Assembly (NCBI GenBank): GCA_015999875.1
Contig: JAECRG010000001.1
Coordinates: forward strand, 421,330 to 485,329
DNA: 64,000 bases
Reading direction: 5' to 3'
From: Candidatus Saccharimonadota bacterium
GTDB taxonomy: Bacteria; Patescibacteriota; Saccharimonadia; Saccharimonadales; Saccharimonadaceae
In this document: one piece after another, positions 8,260-16,685 of the stretch
How the letters are laid out: each line of letters begins with the position of its first letter
How positions within the stretch are numbered: position 1 is the first letter of the stretch
Program-made: the position numbers and the translations under genes
Notes under the pieces: model-generated
The model's input: only the letters and a program-made list of their open reading frames with translations
Told to the model about the DNA's origin: nothing
Databases searched by the model: none

Positions 8260-8481
8260 GCCCCTGTACCCATTCTTTTTGCCCTCTACACGCTAACGCT
8301 TTTATTAAAAATATATTATACCCACAGATATACCGAAGTCAAGATTATTATTTGATATCTGATACAATCCCTTGTAAGTTTAGTCTACGAATCGAGTTAG
8401 ATTTTAGCTTATACCAAGTTACAGATATTAGCGGTGTCATTTCTAAACTTGTTCTCGTAGCCTGGGGCTAAATGCAATCTA

Positions 8482-9684
8482 TTATTCGGAGTGTTTGATG
8501 AGACGACGGTAACATACATACACAGTAGTAACGATAGCCAACGCGAACAGCAAGATACCAGCTAAACCGCCGATCGAGGGCGCACCACCTACTCCGGTAT
8601 TCGGAGCCAATAACTCAGCAGTGGAGACAGGCGGAGAAATAGGGCCTGTGTTTGGATTAGTGGGCGTCACTATGGGTGCGTCCATAAAATTAGTAATTCT
8701 AACTATTTCATTTGTCGCGTAACCAGTAAACCAAAGGTTGCCGTCTGGACCAGTGATGATATCTACGGGTGAGGCTGGAGGATTCGGCACGCCGTATTCC
8801 GTCACAACGCCCTCGGTCGTCATCTTTCCAATCTTATCTCCAAATAACTCACCGAACCAAAGGTTGCCGTCTGGACCCAGCGTGATTCCAGTAATCAGTT
8901 CGCTGGGTGCTACGACAGCGTATTCTGTGACAACACCGGAAGGAGTAATCTTGCCAATTTTACCCGCAAATTGCTGAGTAAACCAAAGGTTGCCGTCTGG
9001 ACCAGTGATGATTAGAGTTGGCTTTGAACCAGAAGTCGGTACACCATATTCAGTAATAACACCTGAAGGGGTGATTTTACCAATTTTATTGCCATCCGTC
9101 TCCGCAAACCACATGTTCCCGTCTGGACCCAGCGTAATTCCGCCCGGATGACCACCAGGTGTTGGAACATTGTATTCTACAATAAGTCCATTTGTAGTAA
9201 TCTTTTTAATCTTGTCGCTAGTACTGTCAGTAAACCAAAGGTTGCCGTCTGAACCCACGGCAATACCACCCAGCACACTATTTTGAGTACCTAGGTCATA
9301 CTCCGTGATAACACCCGAGGGGGTAATCTTACCCACCTTATCACCAGATGGCTGACCTGCCGTAAACCAAACATTCCCATCCGGACCTAATGTGACAGAC
9401 TGTGGATTTCCCGCCGAATATTCGACCGTACTACCATCGGCCACAATAAACTTGCCGATGACATTCGCCTGCGGTATCGTATACCAAATATTATCATCCG
9501 AGCCCACGACGAGTCCATAAAGACCCGACCCACTTGTTGCTACGGTATGCTTCGTGAATACTGGTACGGGTGCGGCCGCAGCTACGTTCCCCATGCTTAA
9601 TGTTCCCAAAAATATTAAACAAAGCGCAGATATTATATAAGAATATGTCTGTACTCGTGCGTGTCTTACTCTATACATAATCAT
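8482..9684 (-). CDS. Seven-bladed beta-propeller (Vgb-like) surface protein with APNTG sorting signal
   Basis: A 400-residue exported protein. The signal peptide (to about 38, VAAAAP) is followed by repeated blades containing GPDGNLWFT and KIGKITPSGVITEY, the signature of virginiamycin B lyase-type propellers. A Pro/Thr linker, LLAPNTG, a membrane helix and a basic end (RRLIKHSE) finish the protein, so it should be a sortase substrate. I do not see the histidine-containing lyase motif in the later blades (they read WFTQQF, WFGELF), so antibiotic lyase activity is unlikely. A binding propeller on the cell surface is more plausible. ATG 9678 is an alternative start. Confidence 0.75.
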   Translation of the reverse strand: MIMYRVRHARVQTYSYIISALCLIFLGTLSMGNVAAAAPVPVFTKHTVATSGSGLYGLVVGSDDNIWYTIPQANVIGKFIVADGSTVEYSAGNPQSVTLGPDGNVWFTAGQPSGDKVGKITPSGVITEYDLGTQNSVLGGIAVGSDGNLWFTDSTSDKIKKITTNGLIVEYNVPTPGGHPGGITLGPDGNMWFAETDGNKIGKITPSGVITEYGVPTSGSKPTLIITGPDGNLWFTQQFAGKIGKITPSGVVTEYAVVAPSELITGITLGPDGNLWFGELFGDKIGKMTTEGVVTEYGVPNPPASPVDIITGPDGNLWFTGYATNEIVRITNFMDAPIVTPTNPNTGPISPPVSTAELLAPNTGVGGAPSIGGLAGILLFALAIVTTVYVCYRRLIKHSE

Positions 9685-9816
9685 AATACCCTCTACTACA
9701 CTTATAGTACTCCAATTATACTGCTATTGCTTTGCTAGCGCTAGAATATTTATCGTCATCGCAATTAACTCAATGGCAAACAAAATTCACATTTCAATCA
9801 GACGGAAACTTGACTG

Positions 9817-9845
9817 TTGCGCCGAATTATCGCATATGTCATAAT
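9817..9845 (+). promoter_or_regulatory. Predicted promoter of the protease gene
   Basis: TTGCGC (9817-9822) and CATAAT (9840-9845) are separated by exactly 17 nt. The gene that follows has a leader of about 35 nt with a Shine-Dalgarno, so it is transcribed in the conventional way. Confidence 0.4.
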
Positions 9846-9886
9846 CAGGAACGGCAAACACCTGCCCACAACACCTAGGAGAAGCA

Positions 9887-10732
9887 ATGAGAGGTAAGAA
9901 ATCACTCTTGGTAGTGATACTTGCGTCAGTTCTGGCTTTGTTCACGAGCATGATTTCATCCGTAGCACAAGCTCAGACGAGTACGATTGTCATCTCAAAC
10001 GGCATCAAGCTGGTCGCGCAGCCCGATGCGTCTGGTGCATACTGCACGATGGGTCCTGTCGGGACCGACAGCGCCGGCCGCAAGGTTGGCATCACTGCCG
10101 GACACTGCTGGGGGGCGAACGGAAGTTACCCGGGCACAACAACCAACAACGAAGTACCTGTGTACGCGGCATCAAATGTCGCGTTTGGACCGATCGGCTA
10201 CCTGCGATGGGCAACACCAGCTGCAGATCAGGCATACAAGGACTACATGGTGATCCAGTTCGTCGACAATGTGGTACTTTCATCACAAGGTCCGAAGCTC
10301 AAGATCACGGGTATTGTATCCCTCGGGGCCGACGTCGGTGGTACAGATCCCGACCCGCAGCTCAATCTGCTCGGGGCTGCGTTCTACAACAACAACGTAT
10401 TGAAGGTTGCAGGGGCTACCACGGTCAATACGACGACCGGCAGGATCACCAACAATTCAAACGGCCTATATCAATCATGGGCCGCACATAGCGCTGGTGA
10501 TTCGGGCGGTGCAGCGGTCTGGGGACCGCTAGATAAAAACCCAACTGCCGCCAATGGCTATACGGCCGACGGCAAATGGGCTGCGATCACTACAAGGATC
10601 GCGTTCGGTATTCCACCCTACGTCTACACCTCGTCCGCGAACATCCTACGGGATCTCAAACAGCGCGACGCTGCGAGCGGCTACAATGGCAGCGTTGTAG
10701 GTGCAGGTTTTGCCACGACGACGAACCCATAA
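9887..10732 (+). CDS. Secreted trypsin-like (S1 family) serine protease
   Basis: A 281-residue secreted protease. The signal peptide (about 1-29, VAQAQ) is followed by a chymotrypsin-fold domain with all three catalytic motifs: GITAGHC (His), AYKDYMVIQF (Asp) and SAGDSGGA (Ser). The CTMGPVG opening before the His motif resembles actinobacterial S1 peptidases. The start has a Shine-Dalgarno (AGGAGAA). Base composition is unlike its neighbours: 42 of 60 bases are G or C at both 10021-10080 and 10321-10380, against 25 of 60 at 11041-11100. This points to recent acquisition, perhaps from an actinobacterial host. It has no wall anchor, so it should be released. Confidence 0.85.
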   Translation: MRGKKSLLVVILASVLALFTSMISSVAQAQTSTIVISNGIKLVAQPDASGAYCTMGPVGTDSAGRKVGITAGHCWGANGSYPGTTTNNEVPVYAASNVAFGPIGYLRWATPAADQAYKDYMVIQFVDNVVLSSQGPKLKITGIVSLGADVGGTDPDPQLNLLGAAFYNNNVLKVAGATTVNTTTGRITNNSNGLYQSWAAHSAGDSGGAAVWGPLDKNPTAANGYTADGKWAAITTRIAFGIPPYVYTSSANILRDLKQRDAASGYNGSVVGAGFATTTNP

Positions 10733-10745
10733 GGGCTAGTCGTTA

Positions 10746-10781
10746 AGACTGCTGCGCCTCTTAATTGAGGTGCAGCAGTCT
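10746..10781 (+). terminator. Hairpin terminator after the protease gene
   Basis: AGACTGCTGCGCCTC pairs with GAGGTGCAGCAGTCT around TTAATT (15 bp, one G-T pair). There is no clean T-run, but the T-rich ATTCTTATTTATTA follows after about 15 nt. Confidence 0.6.
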
Positions 10782-10945
10782 AACACATTGAATTCTTATT
10801 TATTACTATAGTGCGTGAAGATATATCGATTGCACTCAGAAAATCTAGCTCTCAGATATCATAAACGGCACAAAAGACTCGCGTACCCAAAGTCTCCAAG
10901 TGGAATCGCTTGGCAATTATATACTAAACTTATTCTTCCAATGAC

Positions 10946-11266
10946 CTACAGCACCCATGTTAACAAAAGTAATATTGCGGATATAAAAACAAGAGACAAT
11001 ATTGCACTTATGGCACTGTACATTTTATTTGGTTCAGTGTACACAACCGCCAGGTTAAATATAACGCCCAGAAGAAAGGCAAAGATCAAGAAAACTGCTA
11101 TTGCCCACACCAGCACAACCCAGACAAGCATACCCATATTGCCATCGCCGGACTCGACAACATGAATTGCATACTGAGAGAGCACTCCCCCGCACGCAGC
11201 AATCAATATAGTGACTGCCGAGAAGACAATAGTTGTTTTTGTAAAGGTCTTAAGCTTTTTAAACAT
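10946..11266 (-). CDS. Small three-helix membrane protein, unknown function
   Basis: A 106-residue hydrophobic protein. A lysine-rich start (MFKKLKTFTK) leads to three predicted helices around 12-32, 47-72 and 84-106. A short loop (VVESGDGNMG) follows the first helix. No motif is recognised. A TATAAT lies 11 nt before the ATG with no Shine-Dalgarno. It stands alone between the protease and the copper module. Confidence 0.55.
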   Translation of the reverse strand: MFKKLKTFTKTTIVFSAVTILIAACGGVLSQYAIHVVESGDGNMGMLVWVVLVWAIAVFLIFAFLLGVIFNLAVVYTEPNKMYSAISAILSLVFISAILLLLTWVL

Positions 11267-11487
11267 ACTTGCCTAGCATTATATCATCAAAACATGCACG
11301 CCCGAACAGCTCAGAGAATCACAGCACGTACTGCCAGCTCACTCACACTTTCATATCTATCACCACTAGTTTGCACTTATTCGTATAAGTGAACAACGCA
11401 ATGCGATGCTAGCAGACATAGGCTGTGTAAAGGCCAATTTCGTTAGGGTGGCGCTCGCCGATTTCACCAAAAGTCTCATCGGCTAGT

Positions 11488-12129
11488 CTATTTTTTACGA
11501 AGCGCTACAAACAATGAGCCCAGACCGATCAGGAGTGCGGCGACCGAAGTATACAACGCCCAGTCACTCACCCTAGACGCATCATTATTTTTTCCTAATG
11601 ATTCATCGTGCAAATGATCGTTACTATCCACATCTGTGCCGACACTCGTCACGGAAAACGGACCAGAGACAGACGCTTCTCCATGCCCACCCTCAGACTC
11701 CGCTCTGTCCCATGCCATAACAGTGTCATCAGAGTATGTCTGGTACGCCTTCCACTCTATCTTGTCATCTTTTTCTGGAGTCTTTGCGCTAAAAGTAAAT
11801 TCATCGCGTAAACCATCACCAATTTCCCCACCAGACCAGATGATAGATGTCACTCGAGCGGCTTCGCCGTCTCCCTCTCTTTCTATAGATATTTCCCAAC
11901 CCGGCTTAACAGTCGGTGTTGCGCCAGTTATGCCCTCTGGTATATCTAATTTAATCTTGGTTGTGGCAATCGTCTTCTCATTTGGCACACTAACCGTAAA
12001 AGTCTGATAGCTTGCGGTTGGCACCTCTGCGGGTTTCACGGTGACGTGCGCATACGTGACTGTACTTAAACTTAAGCTCACGATGCCTACGAGAACCACT
12101 CCCGACAACAACTTCTTGATCAAATTCAT
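11488..12129 (-). CDS. YcnI/DUF1775-like copper-binding protein
   Basis: A 213-residue exported protein. The signal peptide ends at TVTYA, so the mature protein begins HVTVKPAEVP. An N-terminal histidine with a conserved tryptophan (PGWEI) is the copper site described for YcnI/DUF1775 proteins. The beta-rich domain spans about 28-165, followed by a His/Asp linker (DSNDHLHDE) and a C-terminal helix with a KK end, so it is membrane-tethered. The start has a strong purine-rich Shine-Dalgarno (AGGGGGG). It lies downstream of the two other genes of this module on the same strand. A role in copper delivery or storage outside the membrane is inferred from the family. Confidence 0.78.
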   Translation of the reverse strand: MNLIKKLLSGVVLVGIVSLSLSTVTYAHVTVKPAEVPTASYQTFTVSVPNEKTIATTKIKLDIPEGITGATPTVKPGWEISIEREGDGEAARVTSIIWSGGEIGDGLRDEFTFSAKTPEKDDKIEWKAYQTYSDDTVMAWDRAESEGGHGEASVSGPFSVTSVGTDVDSNDHLHDESLGKNNDASRVSDWALYTSVAALLIGLGSLFVALRKK

Positions 12130-12174
12130 ACCCCCCTATTTTTACTTACGCGTACTTATGCTAAGTATATCAGG

Positions 12175-12714
12175 CTACTGACTCTGGTGGAAAATAGTCC
12201 GAATACGACTAAAAAAGAGCGTGGAGAGCACACCCAAGCAAGCCAGGGATGCGACAACTAATATTTCAGCCCAGCGGTGTCGCGTCTGCACACCTTGATT
12301 GCTCACCTCGTCAATAGTGCCTCGGGAGACACGCTGAGTTACAGTAAAATGCTCCTCCGCTCCTTGCTGCTGTATCGCGAGCTTCAAGACGTATACGCCC
12401 CTTGCCGGAAATACATATCGGGCGCTCACATAACTACCGTCTTTTTCAGTCTTTACCGTCTCCTCTCGGCCATCACTAGTAGATATGATCAACGTCGCAT
12501 TATACAAGCCATCAACAAGCTTCTTGTCCTGCACATCAAAAAATATATGTGAGCTCTCGCCCGCAATCGGATCGTCATCTGGAGTAATGTGTAGAACTGC
12601 GCCCATCGTATTGCCCGTATTTGTCACCAAGACATGCGCCGAAGCTTTTTGCGGTACTCCTGCAGATATCAACAGGCACATACAAACAATCGACCACGCG
12701 ATAATTTTATTCAC
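12175..12714 (-). CDS. Exported protein with predicted N-terminal His, putative copper partner
   Basis: A 179-residue protein starting at GTG 12714, chosen because GGAGGA sits 7 nt upstream and the start overlaps the end of the preceding gene by 8 nt (translational coupling). The signal peptide ends KASA, so the mature protein begins HVLVTNTG, echoing the N-terminal His of YcnI next door. An Ig-like beta domain with ITPDDDPIAGESS follows, then a C-terminal membrane helix (about 148-168) and a basic end. ATG 12729 is an alternative start. I do not know a named family; a copper-binding role is inferred from the N-terminal His and the neighbours. Confidence 0.6.
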   Translation of the reverse strand: MNKIIAWSIVCMCLLISAGVPQKASAHVLVTNTGNTMGAVLHITPDDDPIAGESSHIFFDVQDKKLVDGLYNATLIISTSDGREETVKTEKDGSYVSARYVFPARGVYVLKLAIQQQGAEEHFTVTQRVSRGTIDEVSNQGVQTRHRWAEILVVASLACLGVLSTLFFSRIRTIFHQSQ

Positions 12715-13474
12715 CGTGTGCTCCTCCATGATGCTTAGAATGATAGTTATCAATCGAGCGAGGGATAGATACAATCACTGCAAACCACATTGCGAGAAGG
12801 ACAGCCACGAGTAGCACCGCTCCACCTTTTCCTTCTATGAAATGCCACTTCTTGTCTAGATTCATCAGAAAACGATACGACTCTAAGCCCGCGAGCAACA
12901 GCAGCGCACTGAGTGCAATAATTTGCGCCAGTGAATACGTTACGTGCGTACCGATCATCCACATATGCAGCACCACTAGGATAAACGCAATGTAGGTGAG
13001 GCGATGCAGTAGCTTCCAGCGAGAATATGTCATACGTCGAACAACGGCATCAAAAGATGTTGCAGCCATAACAAGGAGCACTACAGTCGCGACAGCCCCT
13101 AGTAAAAGCGAAGTTTGGATAAGTTCAGGTAATCGAACTAGTTCGCTCGGCCCGCCAAGCTGACCCCATAGAGCTATGCAAAGATGCAATATCGCGAAAT
13201 AAGCAGCCGACACCCCGATAGCCCTGCGAGCATACACCAAGTGTCGCAACTTTTGTTTGCCAAAAATATATGTCAGAGGAGATATAATCAGCGCAACATA
13301 CCAAAACAGCAAGCTAAATAAACCCATAAGTTGCTGTAATCGTATATAGAAAAGTTGATCAGACTCAAATGTAATTCGAACCACACCCACAACGAATAAG
13401 CTCGAGAGAACACTCAGCATTAATATGTAGAACCTTGTATTGTGATGGAGGGCGACAGGTACGTGCTTTGACAT
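12707..13474 (-). CDS. Ferric reductase-like transmembrane protein (MsrQ/YedZ type)
   Basis: A 255-residue membrane protein with about six helices. Histidines in helices, as in AILHLCIALWG, KLLHRLTYIAF and LVVLHMWMIG, fit the haem ligands of the ferric reductase-like domain (PF01794). The C-terminus is histidine-rich (YHSKHHGGAHGE), which could bind metal. The next gene starts inside its last codons. In this family electrons pass across the membrane from quinol or a flavoprotein. Here, with two N-His proteins, it may reduce copper or serve a copper enzyme. The electron donor is not visible in the window. Confidence 0.72.
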   Translation of the reverse strand: MSKHVPVALHHNTRFYILMLSVLSSLFVVGVVRITFESDQLFYIRLQQLMGLFSLLFWYVALIISPLTYIFGKQKLRHLVYARRAIGVSAAYFAILHLCIALWGQLGGPSELVRLPELIQTSLLLGAVATVVLLVMAATSFDAVVRRMTYSRWKLLHRLTYIAFILVVLHMWMIGTHVTYSLAQIIALSALLLLAGLESYRFLMNLDKKWHFIEGKGGAVLLVAVLLAMWFAVIVSIPRSIDNYHSKHHGGAHGE

Positions 13475-13498
13475 GCTTATGATTAATTTTAACAGAAA

Positions 13499-14023
13499 CT
13501 ATACAGCTACAGGCGAGAGCCCTAGTTGATCAATCTTTGTTTGCAACCGCTGCTTCAGACGCGACACTCTGTCTTCATTGGATATATTCTCTCGTAGCTG
13601 TGCTCTAGAAACCAAAGCAGCCTTCGACAATGTACGAACGTGCCTACTACACTCGAGATCGCCACAGCAGAGAAACCCTACTTTATGTTTCGTTTTTGCA
13701 TCCATGAACACGATTGATGCCGCATTTGAGCCGGGCTGCCAGGTATAACAAAAATCACAGATTATGGCACGTGCTCGACCTGTTTTATAATCTATGATTC
13801 TTCGAGAAATTTCGTATTGCACTAGAAAAAGTTCATTATCCGGCTCGAGCAAAAGTACCCCCTTATCACCCGTCCGATCAGTAATCGCCAGAAGCTCATA
13901 CTCCTCCCAGGCACCGCTCACATGCGCGGCACTTTTAAAGAACTTGAGCTCTCTTTTTAACCTAGGCTTCAAGCTGGAGTTGCTGAGCACTGATTCAAAC
14001 TCAGGCTGAGATAGTCTACGCAT
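13499..14023 (-). CDS. FBP-type treble-clef zinc finger protein (EF-G-binding-like)
   Basis: A 174-residue protein. The C-terminal half carries CDFCYTWQPGSNAAS and GFLCCGDLECSRHVR, the four-cysteine treble-clef of the FBP_C domain found at the end of elongation factor G-binding/FusB-like proteins. The N-terminal part is helical and basic. Proteins of this group bind EF-G and free it from stalled or fusidic-acid-locked ribosomes; for this one a ribosome-related role is inferred. The start ATG 14023 is 6 nt from TATACT (complement of 14030-14035), so the mRNA is leaderless. It is divergent from the CPBP protease. Confidence 0.7.
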   Translation of the reverse strand: MRRLSQPEFESVLSNSSLKPRLKRELKFFKSAAHVSGAWEEYELLAITDRTGDKGVLLLEPDNELFLVQYEISRRIIDYKTGRARAIICDFCYTWQPGSNAASIVFMDAKTKHKVGFLCCGDLECSRHVRTLSKAALVSRAQLRENISNEDRVSRLKQRLQTKIDQLGLSPVAV

Positions 14024-14065
14024 ACAACCAGTATAGCAGTGGCCGACGTGGTATATTAATATCAT

Positions 14066-14848
14066 ATGAAGAACATCCTGAATCTACTCAAGTCAAACGA
14101 TCGCTTCGGAAAACTAATCGAACGCCAAGACAAAAGAGACTTTCCCTTTTACAACAACAAGCCGGTGGGCTTATCCATATGGCAATGGCTTGTAGTGTGG
14201 CTGTCATCGGCTGTCGGTTTTGCATCGCTCATACTTATTCCTCAACATAACAATGTCGAGGCACTAATCCCAAGAATGCTATTTCTTGCTATCCCACTAG
14301 CGACACTTGCATATTTCACTAAAGATAAGTGGAGAGCATTGTTCCATAAGCCTACCCTTGCGGACTACCGGACAATGGTTGGCTTCTTCATCCTGAACCT
14401 TACGGTATCTGCTGTGGTTGCACTTACAGTCAAGGCGCTTTTTGGCGCAAATGCAAATCCTGCAACCGATGGACTTGCTCAGGCGGGTGCTCTCGAGATA
14501 CTCGCTTTCTACGTAGGCACGGCTGTTCAGCTCATGGGAGAAGAGGTATTCACCATACTACCGTTCTTAGCTCTCATGTACTTCTTCTACAAAAAGGGCA
14601 AGGTATCGCGTAAAGCGGCCGTCATCTGGGCATGGGTACTCACTGCAATCTGGTTTGGTGCTGCTCACTTGCCTACGTACAGCTGGAATGTCGCACAGGC
14701 GCTGTTAGTGATTGGCAGTGCGCGAATAGTGCTTACCTTGGCATATATACGCACCAAAAATTTATGGGTATCTTATGGCGCACACTTATTAAACGACTGG
14801 GTGATATTTACAGCTGTGCTCGTCGCAGGTATTGTTAGCTCGAGATAG
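14066..14848 (+). CDS. CPBP family intramembrane metalloprotease
   Basis: A 260-residue polytopic membrane protein. The CAAX protease/bacteriocin-processing motifs are GEEVFT (paired glutamates), WFGAAHLPTY (His) and GAHLLNDW (His/Asn). The arginine usual in the first motif is not obvious. Eukaryotic relatives cut prenylated proteins; bacterial ones process or give immunity to peptides. The target is unknown. TATATT (14052-14057) ends 8 nt before the ATG, so the message should be leaderless. A 19-bp hairpin follows it. Confidence 0.75.
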   Translation: MKNILNLLKSNDRFGKLIERQDKRDFPFYNNKPVGLSIWQWLVVWLSSAVGFASLILIPQHNNVEALIPRMLFLAIPLATLAYFTKDKWRALFHKPTLADYRTMVGFFILNLTVSAVVALTVKALFGANANPATDGLAQAGALEILAFYVGTAVQLMGEEVFTILPFLALMYFFYKKGKVSRKAAVIWAWVLTAIWFGAAHLPTYSWNVAQALLVIGSARIVLTLAYIRTKNLWVSYGAHLLNDWVIFTAVLVAGIVSSR

Positions 14849-14860
14849 TTAGTCCCCACC

Positions 14861-14903
14861 ACATACCAAATGAGACTCCAGCAAGGAGTCTCATTTGGTA
14901 TGT
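14861..14903. terminator. Bidirectional hairpin terminator
   Basis: A perfect 19-bp inverted repeat: ACATACCAAATGAGACTCC at 14861-14879 pairs with 14885-14903 around a 5-nt loop. It separates two convergent genes and should stop transcripts from both sides. Confidence 0.8.
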
Positions 14904-14909
14904 AAAGTT

Positions 14910-15413
14910 TTACGCAAATAGCTTATCGAGTTTGTCTAATTGACTCGAGAAGCCTTCTATCATGCCCATCTTGATAAGCTCTTCAATCTGAGCAGGCTTG
15001 TCTGCCAAGCTTGTGCTGATAATGCGAGTCTTGCCATCTTCTTCTATAAACTCATTTGTAACTATAAGTGCAGGCATGTTCATATCCAATACGCCATCTT
15101 CGTCGGAGAAGAAATCTTGATACGTAAAGCTTTTACCCTCACTCACTTCTTTAATTTGCATCACGCCCCATGAGGATTTACCGTACCAATCTCCTTGACG
15201 CTCATCGATGCACTTCATACCATAGTGTACCTGCCCGCCTGGGGCAAAATTAAATTCTTTAGCAGTAGTCTCCCAGCCTTCAGGACCCCACCATTTTTCA
15301 AACCAATCTTTATCTGCATACGCTTTCCAAACTTTATCCTTTGGACCGTTGGCAGTATATTCGATGATCAGTTTACTATTTTCTAGATCTTTTGTAACTT
15401 TTACTTCTGACAT
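14910..15413 (-). CDS. SRPBCC (AHSA1-like) domain protein
   Basis: A 167-residue cytosolic protein of the activator-of-Hsp90-ATPase-1-like group in the START/SRPBCC superfamily. Typical elements are VWKAYADKDWFEKWWGPEGW near residue 30 and APGGQVHYGM. These proteins form a helix-grip hydrophobic pocket. It is the second gene of an operon with an ArsR regulator: its AAGGGGG Shine-Dalgarno overlaps the regulator's stop codon. This pairing is widespread; the ligand is unknown. Confidence 0.85.
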   Translation of the reverse strand: MSEVKVTKDLENSKLIIEYTANGPKDKVWKAYADKDWFEKWWGPEGWETTAKEFNFAPGGQVHYGMKCIDERQGDWYGKSSWGVMQIKEVSEGKSFTYQDFFSDEDGVLDMNMPALIVTNEFIEEDGKTRIISTSLADKPAQIEELIKMGMIEGFSSQLDKLDKLFA

Positions 15414-15422
15414 GCGTCCCCC

Positions 15423-15740
15423 TTATTGTAATAAGTCGTCTAGTTTAGAGTAGCGGCTTTGCCACATCTGACGATATTGCTCTAAGTACTCATCGGCACT
15501 CTGTAGTGCATCTGGCGCCAGTGATACCATTTGTTTTCTACCTTGCTTGCGCTTCACTACTAGTTTTGCCTTCTCCATTATCTTGAGATGTTTAGAGATG
15601 GCAGCAAAACTAATATCGTAGTTTTCTACGAGCTCACCTACAGACAGCTCAACTCTACTGACTCGAGCAAGAATATCGCGACGTGTCGGATCCGACAGCG
15701 AGGCGAAAATCAAATCGAGTTGTAATATATGTTCAACCAT
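15423..15740 (-). CDS. ArsR-family winged-helix regulator
   Basis: A 105-residue helix-turn-helix protein. DPTRRDILARV and ISFAAISKHLKIMEKAKLVVKR form the winged helix of the ArsR/SmtB superfamily. No metal-binding cysteine motif is present, so it is not a classical metalloregulator. It is co-transcribed with the SRPBCC gene 9 nt downstream and probably controls that operon. A TATTAT-like -10 box lies about 8 nt before the ATG. Confidence 0.85.
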   Translation of the reverse strand: MVEHILQLDLIFASLSDPTRRDILARVSRVELSVGELVENYDISFAAISKHLKIMEKAKLVVKRKQGRKQMVSLAPDALQSADEYLEQYRQMWQSRYSKLDDLLQ

Positions 15741-15876
15741 CCGGTTTAATAATATACCTTTATGACATGAGCGTCAAGACAGACTCAAGAGACTAGACAG
15801 CCAACAATAGTTCACTTCTCTCACAAGGACAAGTAAACTCGCACAAGAGACTATGCAGCTAGGTTCTGCGGCAGCA

Positions 15877-16620
15877 CTATTTCTGCAGCTGGTAACTAAA
15901 ATTATTTTTGCTCCAAAACCAAAGCGGAGAGTGCATATCTATCGGCGACATTCCCGTTCCATCCAATACATCTCGCCACCTTTCAGATATCTCATCGCGC
16001 GGCATCAAAGTAGCCTCATCTTCCGTCAGTATGCCGAGCAAAATTGAACACTTTATTACATGAGTATCGGGTGCAATCTGGATATACTCTCGATTTTTCA
16101 GCACCACGTCACAATATTCCCCCAAGATATAGCTCCAATAATGAAATATTTTCGGACCAGAGAGATACGGAAAACCTTTCTTGTGTGTTATTTGTACAGC
16201 CTCTTGGAGCTTTTGAAAGTCATAGTCAAGTTCATTCAACATCCCTTCGATGCTCCCCCATTCATCGGTAATTGTAGTTGAAATTCTTCTCCATGTGTCG
16301 ACATGCTTGTTTGGCTGCAAAGCAACTTTGTACATAGTGAGCAGTGATCGCAATTCGTCGGCATCCATTCCGGTAACATTCTGCACCTGAAACACAGCAT
16401 GCGTCTGCATATCTTCGTATGCCAACTTAGCAGCCTCCCATAGCGCATAACTATTGCGTTGATAATTGAGGCTCATCGGTAGTGTAAAATAGCTCAGCCG
16501 ACTTTCATTATTCAAAAAATCCGGATGTGTATCTTCGGGCATAACTTGATTACCGAGTAAACCTTCCTCGTATGCGCCCCGGAGCTCTAGGCACTGTTTT
16601 TGGATTTCATCGATCATCAT
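15877..16620 (-). CDS. HhH-GPD-like hypothetical protein
   Basis: A 247-residue cytosolic protein, mainly helical. The C-terminal third reads KGFPYLSGPKIFHYWSYIL, then IAPDTHVIKCSILLGIL, then PLWFWS. It recalls the hairpin-plus-PxDxH arrangement of archaeal 8-oxoguanine glycosylase (AGOG)-like HhH-GPD proteins, where the Asp is catalytic. The resemblance is from memory of the motif spacing only. If right, it could be a base-excision DNA repair enzyme. It stands alone on the minus strand upstream of the CsaA gene. Confidence 0.45.
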   Translation of the reverse strand: MMIDEIQKQCLELRGAYEEGLLGNQVMPEDTHPDFLNNESRLSYFTLPMSLNYQRNSYALWEAAKLAYEDMQTHAVFQVQNVTGMDADELRSLLTMYKVALQPNKHVDTWRRISTTITDEWGSIEGMLNELDYDFQKLQEAVQITHKKGFPYLSGPKIFHYWSYILGEYCDVVLKNREYIQIAPDTHVIKCSILLGILTEDEATLMPRDEISERWRDVLDGTGMSPIDMHSPLWFWSKNNFSYQLQK

Positions 16621-16685
16621 TTCAGTCTACTGCAATTGATCGCTATCTCGTAAATAAAAAATAATTCACACTTACGCTACATGAA

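Noticed and set aside
8482-9684. Functional virginiamycin B lyase (antibiotic resistance)
   Set aside because: Only the blade repeats match; the catalytic histidine motif is not seen and the protein carries a wall-sorting signal.
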